Assembly: GCA_020635195.1 (NCBI GenBank)
Contig: JACKAG010000002.1
Coordinates: 186,001-250,000 of the forward strand
DNA from: Deltaproteobacteria bacterium
GTDB lineage: Bacteria > Bdellovibrionota_B > Oligoflexia > Oligoflexales > Bog-1112
DNA: 64,000 nucleotides
Reading direction: 5' to 3'
Positions within the stretch are counted from its first letter, which is position 1, and each line of letters opens with the position of its first letter. The notes beneath the pieces are model-generated. The model was given only the letters and a program-made list of their open reading frames with translations. It made no database searches and had not been told where the DNA came from. Position numbers and translations under genes: made by a program. This document shows positions 7,111 to 16,054 of the stretch, in pieces.

Positions 7111-10100
7111 TTAAGGTCTGTCTGCCCATTTGATTTCGATTTCAACGCGTCTTGACCGGCGACAATCCCATGCTCCACAGAGGTCTGCGGGCTGTGTTTT
7201 TGGTGTTTCCGGAATTGGCGTGCTATAGCTCATCCCTCCAACTCCTAGCTTTTTGATCAGAAGCTCCCGGGAAGGATAGGAACGAATTTTGTTGCCCAGA
7301 ATATAGTTTCTGACAGAGACGGCTCTTGCCTGACTCAGGCGCAGATTATATTGGTAAGGGTATGTGCCGCTGACAGAGGGGTCCTGATTCACACCTGAAA
7401 AAACCGGGCTGGCATGGCCTGTGATCGTCATACTTTTTAATTCATGACCACGGCGGATATAGTGTGTGATATGTTCCATCAGAGCTGGAATCACCTGGTT
7501 GAGTTTGTTTTTTGATACTTCGTTCAGGTTGGCACTGTCATGTGCGAAATAGAAGCTTTCATCCATAGAAAGCATTAAAGATCCGTTGCTTTGATTCTGG
7601 TGAACTGAGATTCCTTTTTGCTGAAGTTCCCGGACGACATCTGCGACAAGTTTATCAGGATTTGTCCTGCTATTTTCGGGATTTTTTGCCTTCAGAGTGT
7701 GTGCTTTCTGAAGATTATCAATGATTTTATCACGATCCGCCAGTTGCTGCCTGAGTTGTGAGAGATTGTTCTGAAGATCCTGGTTTGCCTTTCCGGAATC
7801 GATCAGGTGATTACGTGTCTTATCAAGCTCTTTTTGTAAGTCTCCTATTGTGTCTGACAAGGAGCCGGACTGATTCTGAACCTGGTCGAGATTTTGTTCT
7901 TTGTCTCCAAGCTGTTGAGTCAGGTCACGAATCCTGGACTGTTGGCTGGATTCTTTTTCCTGACACTCTTTATTTTTTTGCTCTGTCTGTGCCAGAAGAT
8001 CTTTTTGTTTTTGATTCAGATCATTGCTCTGATCAATCTGTGCGTTAAGCTGAGCTATTTCTGTCTCATTTGCTTTTATCTTTTTATCCGCTTCTGCCAT
8101 TGCTTTTTTCATGTTTTCCATTTGTCCTCTGAGGTTGTCAGCTTCGCCCTGCGCGGCGCCGAGTTGTCCCTGTGTATCTTTGAGCTGTCCTCTGAGCTTG
8201 TCAGCTTCGCCCTGCGCGGCGCCGAGTTGTCCCTGTGTATCTTTGAGTTGTCCTCTGAGCTTGTCAGCTTCGCCCTGCGCGGCGCCGAGTTGCCCCTGTG
8301 TGTCTTTGAGTTGTCCTCTGAGGTTGTCAGCTTCGCCCTGCGCGGCGCCGAGTTGCCCCTGTGTATCTTTGAGCTGCCCTCTGAGGTTGTCAGCTTCGCC
8401 CTGCGCGGCGCCGAGTTGTCCCTGTGTATCTTTGAGTTGTCCTCTGAGGTTGTCAGCTTCGCCCTGCGCGGCGCCGAGTTGTCCCTGTGTATCTTTGAGT
8501 TGTCCTCTGAGGTTGTCAGCTTCGCCCTGCGCGGCGCCGAGTTGTCCCTGTGTATCTTTGAGTTGCCCTCTGAGGTTGTCAGCTTCGCCCTGCGCGGCGC
8601 CGAGTTGCCCCTGTGTGTCTTTGAGCTGCCCTCTGAGGTTGTCAGCTTCGCCCTGCGCGGCGCCGAGTTGCCCCTGTGTATCTTTGAGCTGCCCTCTGAG
8701 GTTGCCAGCTTCGCCCTGCGCAGCACTGAGTTGTCCCTGTGTATCTTTGAGCTGCCCTCTGAGGTTGTCAGCTTCGCCCTGCGCAGCACTGAGTTGTCCC
8801 TGTGTCTCTTTGAGTTGTCCTCTGAGGTTGTCAGCTTCGCCCTGCATAGCACTGAGTTGCCCCTGTGTATCTTTGAGTTGATTGTTTAATTTTTCTCTTG
8901 TTTCTTGTGATTTCTGAAGTTGTGTTTTCTGCTCCTGAACCATATTTTGTGATGCGTCCAGTTTTTGTTCCATTTGCTTCAGGTTTTTGCGGAGTGTGTC
9001 AGATTGAATTCTGCTGTTGATCAGTTCTTTTTCTGCACTTACGAGATTTTCTTTTAATTTTGTGACATCCTGTTTTGCCGAAGACAGCGATTCAGCAAGG
9101 CTCTGAGACTGTTTCCGACTTTCGCCTAGATTCTTTTGTGAATCTTCCAGTTCTTTGCTCAGGCTCTGCTGTTCTTCCTTGAGTTGTTTGTTCTGATTTT
9201 CCTGCTGAGAAAGTTCAGATTTTTTTTCTTCCAGATTGCGTGAGAGATCCCTGATGTTTTCTTTGTTTGTTTTGATTTCATCTGTTTGTTTCTGAATCGT
9301 TTTTGACGCCTCTTCAAGCTCTTCTTGTTTTTTCTGCCTGTCTGTTTCTGTTGTCTTCTGCTGCTCTGTTAGTTGTGTATAATCAGCTTGTAATTTTTTA
9401 AGTTCCTGCATAGTTTTTCGTTGAGAACTTTCTGTTTTCTGGAGATCTGAGGCCATCTCTTCTATCTGTCTGAGGTGCAGCTTTTCACTCTCTCTGGATG
9501 ACGTTAATTTTTGGGACAAAGACTGGTTGTTCTTCTGAGTTGTTTCAAGTTCTTTACGATTTTCTTTGAGTTTTTCGGAAAGATTCTGGACGGTGAGCTC
9601 TGACTCTGATTTCTTTTTTTGTTCGTGAGTTAGTGTGGTTTCAAGTTCCTTTTTTATCTGAGATAAGTCCTTATTTTTCTGTTCAAGCTGTTGCTGTTTC
9701 TTTTGATTTTCTCTGATTTCTTCGATCTGTTCATCCCGGATTTTTTCCAGTTTTGATATTTTGGCAGATAGCTCCTTCTTTTGTAAGGAGAGAGTCTCTT
9801 CATTTTCTTGTTTTTCTTTCTGTATTTTTTCAGTTATTTTTCTGTGGTTTTCTGCTTCTTTTTTATTCTGCATCATCAGATTTTCATTGATAACACTTTG
9901 TTCTTTATTGATTTTTTCCTGGTCTGTTATTTTTTTGTTTTTTTCTGTGACAGAGTCTTCCAGGTTTTTAATTTCTGATTTTTTTTGTAAAATTTCCTGT
10001 TGAAGTTTTTTTAATTCTGCTTCTTTTTTTAATTGATCCTGTCTGGATTTATCTATTGTCTGTGTCATTGATTGTACAGATTTTTGTGCCTTATCTTTTT

Positions 10101-10563
10101 CAGATTTTGTTTTTTCCAGTTCTTCTTTTATTTTTTTTAGTTCGGATTGCGTTTTTTCGATATTCTCATTGGCAATAGCCAGCATGGCTGTTTTTTCTTT
10201 CTGATCAGCTGCGAGATGCTCTATAGAGGATTGTTGAATTTTAAGGTCATCGGTAAACTGTTCAAGTTTCTGCATGGAGTCTATAATGTTTTTCTTTTGA
10301 ATTTCCATCTGGTTCAGTGTTGATTCGATCTGTTTATGATTATCTTCATTAGCTTTTCTGATTTTTTCAGGGACTTTTCCCTGGGCATACTCTGCCATTT
10401 CCTGTGTCTCTTTAACGGCCTGTGTTGCTGTGATGCCAGCCTGAATAATCGAAAAGACAAACATGATCAGGAAGACCACCGCAACTGTCATAAAAAGATC
10501 GCTGTAACTGGTCCAGACGCTGCCGCCTTCAGCACTTTCTTCCTGATTATGATCATCATGCAT
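7111..10563 (-). CDS. giant MotB/ZorB-like protein: TM, ~900-residue coiled coil, OmpA domain
   Basis: 1150 residues. A short cytoplasmic N-terminus leads to WTSYSDLFMTVAVVFLIMFV at about 17-36; the Asp at position 22, where the membrane helix begins, matches the proton-binding Asp of MotB-type subunits. Residues about 55-965 are nearly uninterrupted Gln/Glu/Lys-rich coiled coil, including twelve 21-residue repeats. The last 180 residues form an OmpA/MotB peptidoglycan-binding domain (ITGHASP, NLRLSQARAV, RRSRRVEIEI). MotB is usually about 300 residues, so the coil is an extreme insertion. It heads the operon with the MotA-like gene 24 nt downstream. The start has GAGG about 10 nt upstream. 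Confidence 0.85.
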   Translation of the reverse strand: MHDDHNQEESAEGGSVWTSYSDLFMTVAVVFLIMFVFSIIQAGITATQAVKETQEMAEYAQGKVPEKIRKANEDNHKQIESTLNQMEIQKKNIIDSMQKLEQFTDDLKIQQSSIEHLAADQKEKTAMLAIANENIEKTQSELKKIKEELEKTKSEKDKAQKSVQSMTQTIDKSRQDQLKKEAELKKLQQEILQKKSEIKNLEDSVTEKNKKITDQEKINKEQSVINENLMMQNKKEAENHRKITEKIQKEKQENEETLSLQKKELSAKISKLEKIRDEQIEEIRENQKKQQQLEQKNKDLSQIKKELETTLTHEQKKKSESELTVQNLSEKLKENRKELETTQKNNQSLSQKLTSSRESEKLHLRQIEEMASDLQKTESSQRKTMQELKKLQADYTQLTEQQKTTETDRQKKQEELEEASKTIQKQTDEIKTNKENIRDLSRNLEEKKSELSQQENQNKQLKEEQQSLSKELEDSQKNLGESRKQSQSLAESLSSAKQDVTKLKENLVSAEKELINSRIQSDTLRKNLKQMEQKLDASQNMVQEQKTQLQKSQETREKLNNQLKDTQGQLSAMQGEADNLRGQLKETQGQLSAAQGEADNLRGQLKDTQGQLSAAQGEAGNLRGQLKDTQGQLGAAQGEADNLRGQLKDTQGQLGAAQGEADNLRGQLKDTQGQLGAAQGEADNLRGQLKDTQGQLGAAQGEADNLRGQLKDTQGQLGAAQGEADNLRGQLKDTQGQLGAAQGEADNLRGQLKDTQGQLGAAQGEADKLRGQLKDTQGQLGAAQGEADKLRGQLKDTQGQLGAAQGEADNLRGQMENMKKAMAEADKKIKANETEIAQLNAQIDQSNDLNQKQKDLLAQTEQKNKECQEKESSQQSRIRDLTQQLGDKEQNLDQVQNQSGSLSDTIGDLQKELDKTRNHLIDSGKANQDLQNNLSQLRQQLADRDKIIDNLQKAHTLKAKNPENSRTNPDKLVADVVRELQQKGISVHQNQSNGSLMLSMDESFYFAHDSANLNEVSKNKLNQVIPALMEHITHYIRRGHELKSMTITGHASPVFSGVNQDPSVSGTYPYQYNLRLSQARAVSVRNYILGNKIRSYPSRELLIKKLGVGGMSYSTPIPETPKTQPADLCGAWDCRRSRRVEIEIKWADRP
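8131..8886 (-). repeat. twelve 63-bp tandem repeats inside the coiled-coil gene
   Basis: Twelve consecutive 63-bp units encode RGQLKDTQGQLGAAQGEADNL or close variants (first residue pair NN in unit 1; SA for GA in units 1-3; DKL in two units). Several central units differ by only a few synonymous bases. A 21-residue period is exactly three heptads, so gain or loss of units keeps both reading frame and coiled-coil register. Confidence 0.95.
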
Positions 10564-10879
10564 GGTCTGTTGTCCTCTGAAGAAGAATTGCAGCTCTGTT
10601 TTTCGGAAAGACAGATGTACAACTCCATGACAAGTTTCGACTTCCCGGGACTTTTTTTAAGAGGGCAGATTTCTTTATCCGGATATCACAAAGTTTTTTT
10701 TATTTAAGTCCTGTTTTTATCTTGCATGGTTCCGGTAAAAAATCTGAGATTAGATAATGAATCGGTTCTTTTCCTTTTAAAAACTATGGGTTACAGTAAA
10801 GTAAATGTTTTGTTTTGGTGGGGGAGGGGTTTCGGTGTTACAACACTTGCCCAACTAAAGAGAGTCTCAGGAGTTGACT
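10564..10879. other. divergent intergenic region, no gene seen
   Basis: This 316-bp gap separates the minus-strand stator operon from plus-strand cmoA and must hold both promoters. It is AT-rich next to the stator gene and has a G-rich tract (GGTGGGGGAGGGG) about 60 nt before cmoA. I could not pick a convincing -35/-10 pair, and the open frames here have no coding character. Confidence 0.5.
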
Positions 10880-11671
10880 GTGAATAAATACAGGGATTTT
10901 TCAGAAGATGATCCACTGCCTGCTGAGCGTCTTCCGTTATTATTGAAGGGCTCAGAGGATAGTCTGTTCAGCCACCCTGGCTATCCTCATCCGTTCGAAT
11001 TCAATGAAGAAGTTGCTGCGGTTTTTGATGATATGGTATCCCGCTCGGTCCCTTTGTATCAGGAGGTGATTCACTGTCTTGTCGAATGGGCATGGCTCAC
11101 TCTGCGCCCCGGGGACCGGGTCTGCGACCTTGGCTGCTCCACCGGGACGAGCATGCAGGCCATTGGTCAGCAGATATCATTTCCTCTTCATTTTTATGGA
11201 GTGGATCAGTCGGAAGCAATGCTGGCCCGGGCTGCTGACAAACTTTCGCTTCTACAGCCTCTCCATCAGATTATTTTGCATCATGGTGATCTTGAATCCG
11301 CACTTCCGGAAGACTGCTCTCTTGTGATCCTGAATTATACCCTTCAGTTTGTTCCTGTGGAACGGCGACAGGCTATTATGAATCGTATTTTCGAGAGTCT
11401 GAAGCCGGGTGGTCTTCTTTTTTATAGTGAAAAAACCCGTTCGCAGATTCCTGATTTGGCAAATATGATGACCTGTTCTTATGAGTCTTTTAAGCGGCGT
11501 CATGGTTATTCTGTCAATGAAATCAGTCGGAAAAAGGAGGCTCTGGATAAGGTTTTATTGCCTTTTACGCGCGCAGAGCATCTGAATTTACTCGACTGTG
11601 CAGGCTTTAAGAAGCGGGAAACGATTTTCCAGTGGCATCAGTTCACAACCTTTGTGGCAGTAAAAGAGTGA
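10880..11671 (+). CDS. cmoA: carboxy-S-adenosyl-L-methionine synthase CmoA
   Basis: Makes carboxy-SAM from SAM and prephenate, the donor used by CmoB for 5-oxyacetyluridine at tRNA position 34. The Rossmann motif VCDLGCSTGTS, the family segment LNYTLQFVP and the C-terminal block FKRRHGYSVNEISRKK all match CmoA, and the length (263) is close to the usual 245-250. The GTG at 10880 was chosen because AGGAG ends 7 nt before it; a TTG two codons earlier would be too close to the SD. cmoB follows after 2 nt, so the two enzymes of the pathway are co-transcribed. Confidence 0.95.
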   Translation: MNKYRDFSEDDPLPAERLPLLLKGSEDSLFSHPGYPHPFEFNEEVAAVFDDMVSRSVPLYQEVIHCLVEWAWLTLRPGDRVCDLGCSTGTSMQAIGQQISFPLHFYGVDQSEAMLARAADKLSLLQPLHQIILHHGDLESALPEDCSLVILNYTLQFVPVERRQAIMNRIFESLKPGGLLFYSEKTRSQIPDLANMMTCSYESFKRRHGYSVNEISRKKEALDKVLLPFTRAEHLNLLDCAGFKKRETIFQWHQFTTFVAVKE

Positions 11672-11673
11672 TT

Positions 11674-12639
11674 ATGTACGGAGAACACATTTATCTCAGG
11701 AAGTTTCAGGACTCTCTTTTGAGTGCAAAAATCCGGAAAGTCCGGAGCCGCCTGATGGATGAGCTGAGGAGTACAAAGTTTTCTCAGTACTGGGCAGCTG
11801 TGGATGCATTGAAGCCTTTCCCAAGTGCTTATGTGCGCTTTGATGGGGCGATCGTTGAAATTGGTGATGCTGCTGAATTCTCGTCAGAAGATGAGCTTGC
11901 TCTGTTCCGGAAGGCTGTCCGGGCTTTTATTCCCTGGAAGAAAGGTCCGTTCAGACTTTTTGGTGTCGATATTGACGGAGAATGGAGGTCAGATCTGAAG
12001 TGGGAGCGTATCAGGCCCCATTGCGGCTCTCTGGAAGGCTTAAAGATCGCGGATATTGGTAGTCACAACGGTTATTTTATGTTCCGGATGGCTGCGGAAC
12101 AGCCCGGACTGGTCGTCGGTTTTGAGCCTTATGAGAAAAACTGGCTTAATTTTCAGATGATGCAATCATATGCACAGGTTTCGTGTCTTGCCGCAGAGCG
12201 CTTGGGGGTGGAGCATATCCATTATTACCCTGCTTTTTTTGATAAAATTTTCTGTCTTGGGATTTTGTATCACCATACTGATCCGATCGGTATTCTCAGG
12301 AAAATCCGTTCTGCTCTGAAAAAGGGTGGTGAATTATTGATTGATTGTCAGGGGATTCCCGGAACAGAGCCACTGGCGCTGGTGCCTTCTGGACGCTATG
12401 CCTCGGCCAGAGGGGTCTGGTTTTTACCCACTCTTCCGGCTCTGATGAACTGGGTCAGGCGGGCTGGTTTTCGTTCGGCTGAGTGTATTTATCAGGCCCC
12501 TCTCAACTGTGAAGAACAGCGATCAACGGAGTTTGCTCCGGTCAGGAGTCTGACGGATTTTCTGCACCCGGATCATCCTGAACGGACTATTGAGGGCTAT
12601 CCAGCCCCATGGCGATATTATCTGAAGGCCCTGCACTGA
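11674..12639 (+). CDS. cmoB: tRNA U34 carboxymethyltransferase CmoB
   Basis: Transfers the carboxymethyl group of carboxy-SAM to 5-hydroxyuridine-34 of tRNAs, widening wobble decoding. 321 residues, as is normal. The family-specific segments KKGPFRLFGVDIDGEWRSD, LGILYHHTDPI, LVPSGRYA and EGYPAPWRYY are all present. Motif I reads ADIGSHNGYFMFRM where enterobacterial CmoB has GCGSGYHMWRM, a divergent but apparently functional SAM loop. The ATG at 11674 follows the cmoA stop after 2 nt. An in-frame upstream extension lies inside cmoA and was discarded. Confidence 0.93.
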   Translation: MYGEHIYLRKFQDSLLSAKIRKVRSRLMDELRSTKFSQYWAAVDALKPFPSAYVRFDGAIVEIGDAAEFSSEDELALFRKAVRAFIPWKKGPFRLFGVDIDGEWRSDLKWERIRPHCGSLEGLKIADIGSHNGYFMFRMAAEQPGLVVGFEPYEKNWLNFQMMQSYAQVSCLAAERLGVEHIHYYPAFFDKIFCLGILYHHTDPIGILRKIRSALKKGGELLIDCQGIPGTEPLALVPSGRYASARGVWFLPTLPALMNWVRRAGFRSAECIYQAPLNCEEQRSTEFAPVRSLTDFLHPDHPERTIEGYPAPWRYYLKALH

Positions 12640-12740
12640 GAAGAGTGAAGCTGGCAGAGCCTGTATAATAAAGGCGTAGCTGTTCATGGCAGAATAAGGC
12701 CGGGCCTTTCTGTCGCATCCTCTTTCATGGGCGAGATGAT

Positions 12741-12968
12741 ATGAACCGTTCACGCAATAGCAGACAGGATGGGGATAAAGAGGCAAGAGATGACTGGGAA
12801 GCTCTGAAGATATTACTTGATAGCATGCCTTCCCTGAAACAAAGGGTTCTTCATAAGTTGCGGGAACTGAAGAATCGTAAAGAAAACGAGCAGATCAAGG
12901 TGAGCCGTAAAGAACAGATGGACTATATGCGCGAAAAACACCGAAATCAGGGGAAAAACAAGAGCTAA
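12741..12968 (+). CDS. small basic hypothetical protein
   Basis: 75 residues, very charged (Lys/Arg/Glu), predicted helical, no membrane segment or known motif. It starts with ATG about 6 nt after a weak GAG and lies 101 nt past cmoB on the same strand; a perfect TATAAT hexamer at 12664-12669 could serve as a -10 but no good -35 was found. It converges on miaA. It could be a nucleic-acid-binding or ribosome-associated small protein, but this is speculation. Confidence 0.5.
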   Translation: MNRSRNSRQDGDKEARDDWEALKILLDSMPSLKQRVLHKLRELKNRKENEQIKVSRKEQMDYMREKHRNQGKNKS

Positions 12969-13000
12969 AAAGAGCTAAAATATGGTTCGTTCTTCTCTCT

Positions 13001-13954
13001 CTAAAAGCTGATAACAGGTAAGGCAGCCTGGCAGAGGCTCATCAGCTCCTCATCACAAAGAGGAACGCTTTCCAGCTGAAGATCGACAGAGCACTTTCGG
13101 AACCAGGTACACTGCCGCTTTGCATATTGCCTGGTGGCAAAGACAATCCGGTCTTCCAGCTCTGCTTCATGAAACTCGCCGGCCAGACATGCTGTGACCT
13201 GTCGGTAGCCAATACTCTGGAGGCCCCGGCAGTCTGGAGCATATCCTTTGTGTAAGAGCTCCTGTACTTCTTTGATCAGTCCGGCAGCCAGCATCTCTTT
13301 GCTTCTTTGACGAATTCGCTGGTGAAGCTGAGCTCTTGGGAGGTTGAGAAAAATACTCAGCTCTGGCCGGAATAGGCCTGATTTTGGCTTGTCAGCCTGA
13401 TGTTCCCGGAATGTTTTTCCTGTTATTATAAACAATTCCAGAGCGCGAAGGATGCGGTTGCGGTCATGAGGATGCAGCTGTTCTGCTCTTTCCGGGTCTT
13501 TTTCCCTGAGTCTGTGCCACAAAATGTCGGTATTTTCTGTAAGCAGGGTCTGGCGGACGCTATGGTCGCTCGGAAGTGAGTGGATGTTCTCCTGCTGCAA
13601 AAACCTCAGATAGAGTCCTGACCCTCCGACTACGATGGGCTTTTTTCCCTGTCTGGCAATGCTGTAGATCAGAGCATGTGCTTCTTCCGCAAAACGATGG
13701 GCATCATAATCTTCATCGGGGTTGAGGACGTCGAAGAGGTGGTGAGGAATCGACGACCTTTCGCTGGGGGATGGCTTGGCAGAGCCGATATTCAGATAAC
13801 GGAAACATTGCACGGAGTCGGCATTGATGATCTCTCCATCCAGTAAGTGAGCGAGTCTGAGAGCCAGACCTGACTTCCCGCTGGCTGTCGGACCGCAGAG
13901 AAGCCAGTAGGGGGCAAAGGTCTGCTGTGCAGGACGTTCTTTATAGCCTGTCAA
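13001..13954 (-). CDS. miaA: tRNA dimethylallyltransferase MiaA
   Basis: Adds a dimethylallyl group to A37 of tRNAs that read UNN codons. The P-loop GPTASGKSGLA, the DSVQCFRYLNIGSAKPS segment, HHLFDVLNPDEDYDA and VVGGSGLYLR are all canonical. The TTG at 13954 is preferred: GGAGG lies 6 nt upstream and gives 317 residues, the normal MiaA length. It overlaps the mutL stop by 14 nt, so it is translationally coupled to mutL. An ATG at 14032 would add 26 residues encoded inside mutL and has no support. A C-terminal CTWFRKC segment is typical. Confidence 0.95.
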   Translation of the reverse strand: MTGYKERPAQQTFAPYWLLCGPTASGKSGLALRLAHLLDGEIINADSVQCFRYLNIGSAKPSPSERSSIPHHLFDVLNPDEDYDAHRFAEEAHALIYSIARQGKKPIVVGGSGLYLRFLQQENIHSLPSDHSVRQTLLTENTDILWHRLREKDPERAEQLHPHDRNRILRALELFIITGKTFREHQADKPKSGLFRPELSIFLNLPRAQLHQRIRQRSKEMLAAGLIKEVQELLHKGYAPDCRGLQSIGYRQVTACLAGEFHEAELEDRIVFATRQYAKRQCTWFRKCSVDLQLESVPLCDEELMSLCQAALPVISF

Positions 13955-16022
13955 ACCATCCCTCCACGTCTCTTTTCTGAAACCAGCGGAAGACCCGGCG
14001 ACCATGGGGGCAGTTATGATAAAAATCGACATTTTTGGCCTGTCCCAGCAGATCTTTCAGATCATGGTCGGATAGTTCATCTCCCGCCCGGATGGCGGAG
14101 TGGCAGGCGATCGTCGATAAAATCTGGTGTCCCAGCTGACGAATGGTTTCCTGGCCATTCCCGCTATGGTCTGTTTCTGATGTCAGCTTTGCAAAGACCC
14201 GGTCAAGCTGGCAGCCTGTCAGGATAGCAGGCACAGAACGGATTTCCGGACAGAGTTCACTGATCCATTCAAAGTCAAAGCCGCTGTTTCGGATGAGAGT
14301 TTCCCTTTCCCTGAAGCACTCAGCCTGGCTCGCAGAAAGTTCAAGTATTTCGGGAATCATCAGTCTCTGTCTTGTCTTCAGGATGCCGGGATCATGCACG
14401 AGTTTTTCATATTGAATGCGCTCGTGAAAGGCATGTTGATCCAGAACCAGGAGGCTGTCTCTGGAGGCTTCAAAGATCAGGTAACAGCGAAAAAGCTGTC
14501 CGCGATAGACAAGCTCGTCCCAGGGAACAGGAGCATCATTGTGCTTTACTGCGGCAGTCGCTCCATATCGTTTCGTATCAGTCCTGTCCGGATCATGGGC
14601 GGAGTTTAGATCACTTCTGTTATCAGCAGGGAAAAGCTGCTTCTTTTCTCTGAACTGATCAGAGTCAGCTGGGATGGTCAGGGTGCTTTTTAAGGGCTCT
14701 CTCTCATAGCAGGATGGGGCTGTTGTGCTGGTAGCAGAGGCCTCCATGAACTCAGGGGCCGGGTTTTGTCTCCTTGAATGGGAGACTGCCGCCATGGGCG
14801 GAGTCTTTTGTGTATACCGGGGAGAACTCTCATCAGCTTTGCTCGTCTGTTTTTTATCAGGATAAGCAGAATAAACGGAGGATTCTTCGCTTTCCTGTCC
14901 TTTTCCGCAAGAGCTGGAACTGTCCGGGGAGAATGTCTGTTTTGGCTCTTCAGGCCGGCTTTCTGGCAATCTGCCTGCCCAGTCTGCTTTGCGGATTGCA
15001 GCGCGGATGGCTCTGGCAATCAGGCTCTGAACTTCCGCAGCATACTGAAAACGAAGTTCGGTTTTGCGGGGGTGGACGTTGACATCCACCAGGCTTGGAT
15101 CACAGTAATAAAAGCCCAGGACTTGTGGATAACGTCCTTTCAGGAGATGAGAATGATAGCCTCTTAGCAAACCGAATCTGAGAACCGGATCGCGGACCCA
15201 GCGCTGGTTGACAAACATCATCATGTGCTTGGCTGTGGCACGCTCAACTCCGGGCGGGGAGATCAGGGCTTCAAATTTTCCCCATGCGTCGTCTTCCCGG
15301 ATGTAGATGAGGTTTTGCGCCTGTTCAGTTCCCCAGACTCCCTCCAGCCTTTTACGCAGGACACTTTCCCCTTTTAGCTCTCCATCCTGCTCCGGGTGCG
15401 GCGTTTCCTGGATTGAGGGCGCTCTTAATTTTTCCCTGCCATTATGGCTCAGGCTGATCGATACTTCAGGGTGAGAAAGCGCCAGCGCCTGGACGAGCTC
15501 AAAGCAGTGGCTGTATTCGCTGGTAGCGGACTTCAGAAAGCGGGCTCTTGCAGGTACATTGTAAAAAAGATCCTCAACCGTTACGGTGGTTCCCGGAGCC
15601 CCGTTCCAGGGGGAGAGCTCCGGAGGGCCTCCTCCGTCACAGCGGAGCAGGCAGCCTTCTGTGATCTGCGGATCTGCGAGTCTGCTGCTGATCCGGAAGC
15701 GACTGACACTGGCGATGGAGGCGAGGGCTTCCCCCCGGAAGCCCATGCTTTTAATCTGAAAGAGGTCATCTGCTGCACGGATTTTGCTGGTAGCGTGCCT
15801 TTTTAGCGACAGTTCCATGTCCTGAGGAGGGATGCCACAGCCATGATCACGAACTGTAATCCTTTTGCAGCCTCCTTCTTCAAGCTCAATATGAATATCG
15901 CCGGAACCGGCATCGATCGAATTTTCCAGAAGTTCTTTAAGAACGCTTGCGGGCCGTTCGACGACTTCTCCTGCAGCGATCTTGTTTATAATGTCATCTT
16001 CAAGTAAATGGATACGAGCCAT
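13941..16022 (-). CDS. mutL: DNA mismatch repair protein MutL, endonuclease type
   Basis: 693 residues. The N-terminal GHKL ATPase has INKIAAGEVVERPASVLKEL, DHGCGI and the SMGFRGEAL lid. A long Ser/Pro/Glu linker (about 340-500) follows. The C-terminal dimerization domain carries DQHAFHERIQYE at about 528-539, which fits the DQHAx2Ex4E metal-binding nuclease motif, and NCPHGRR near 671, also part of that site. It should therefore nick DNA itself, as in species without MutH. It is divergent from engB with only 32 bp between the starts, and overlaps miaA downstream. Confidence 0.95.
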   Translation of the reverse strand: MARIHLLEDDIINKIAAGEVVERPASVLKELLENSIDAGSGDIHIELEEGGCKRITVRDHGCGIPPQDMELSLKRHATSKIRAADDLFQIKSMGFRGEALASIASVSRFRISSRLADPQITEGCLLRCDGGGPPELSPWNGAPGTTVTVEDLFYNVPARARFLKSATSEYSHCFELVQALALSHPEVSISLSHNGREKLRAPSIQETPHPEQDGELKGESVLRKRLEGVWGTEQAQNLIYIREDDAWGKFEALISPPGVERATAKHMMMFVNQRWVRDPVLRFGLLRGYHSHLLKGRYPQVLGFYYCDPSLVDVNVHPRKTELRFQYAAEVQSLIARAIRAAIRKADWAGRLPESRPEEPKQTFSPDSSSSCGKGQESEESSVYSAYPDKKQTSKADESSPRYTQKTPPMAAVSHSRRQNPAPEFMEASATSTTAPSCYEREPLKSTLTIPADSDQFREKKQLFPADNRSDLNSAHDPDRTDTKRYGATAAVKHNDAPVPWDELVYRGQLFRCYLIFEASRDSLLVLDQHAFHERIQYEKLVHDPGILKTRQRLMIPEILELSASQAECFRERETLIRNSGFDFEWISELCPEIRSVPAILTGCQLDRVFAKLTSETDHSGNGQETIRQLGHQILSTIACHSAIRAGDELSDHDLKDLLGQAKNVDFYHNCPHGRRVFRWFQKRDVEGWFDRL

Positions 16023-16054
16023 AGCGTGAACCTTAAGAGTAACGAGGAGCCAGA

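Noticed and set aside
8131..8886. CRISPR-like regular repeat
   Set aside because: Units are directly adjacent with no unique spacers and lie in frame within a coding gene.
7894..8889. Long open frames on both strands across the 63-bp repeats
   Set aside because: The period is a multiple of three, so any frame without a stop in one unit stays open in all. The proteins are low-complexity Cys/Ser/Pro or Arg/Ser shadows of the coiled-coil gene.
14372..15806. Plus-strand frames opposite mutL
   Set aside because: Antisense shadows of a well-supported MutL; no ribosome sites or protein-like composition.
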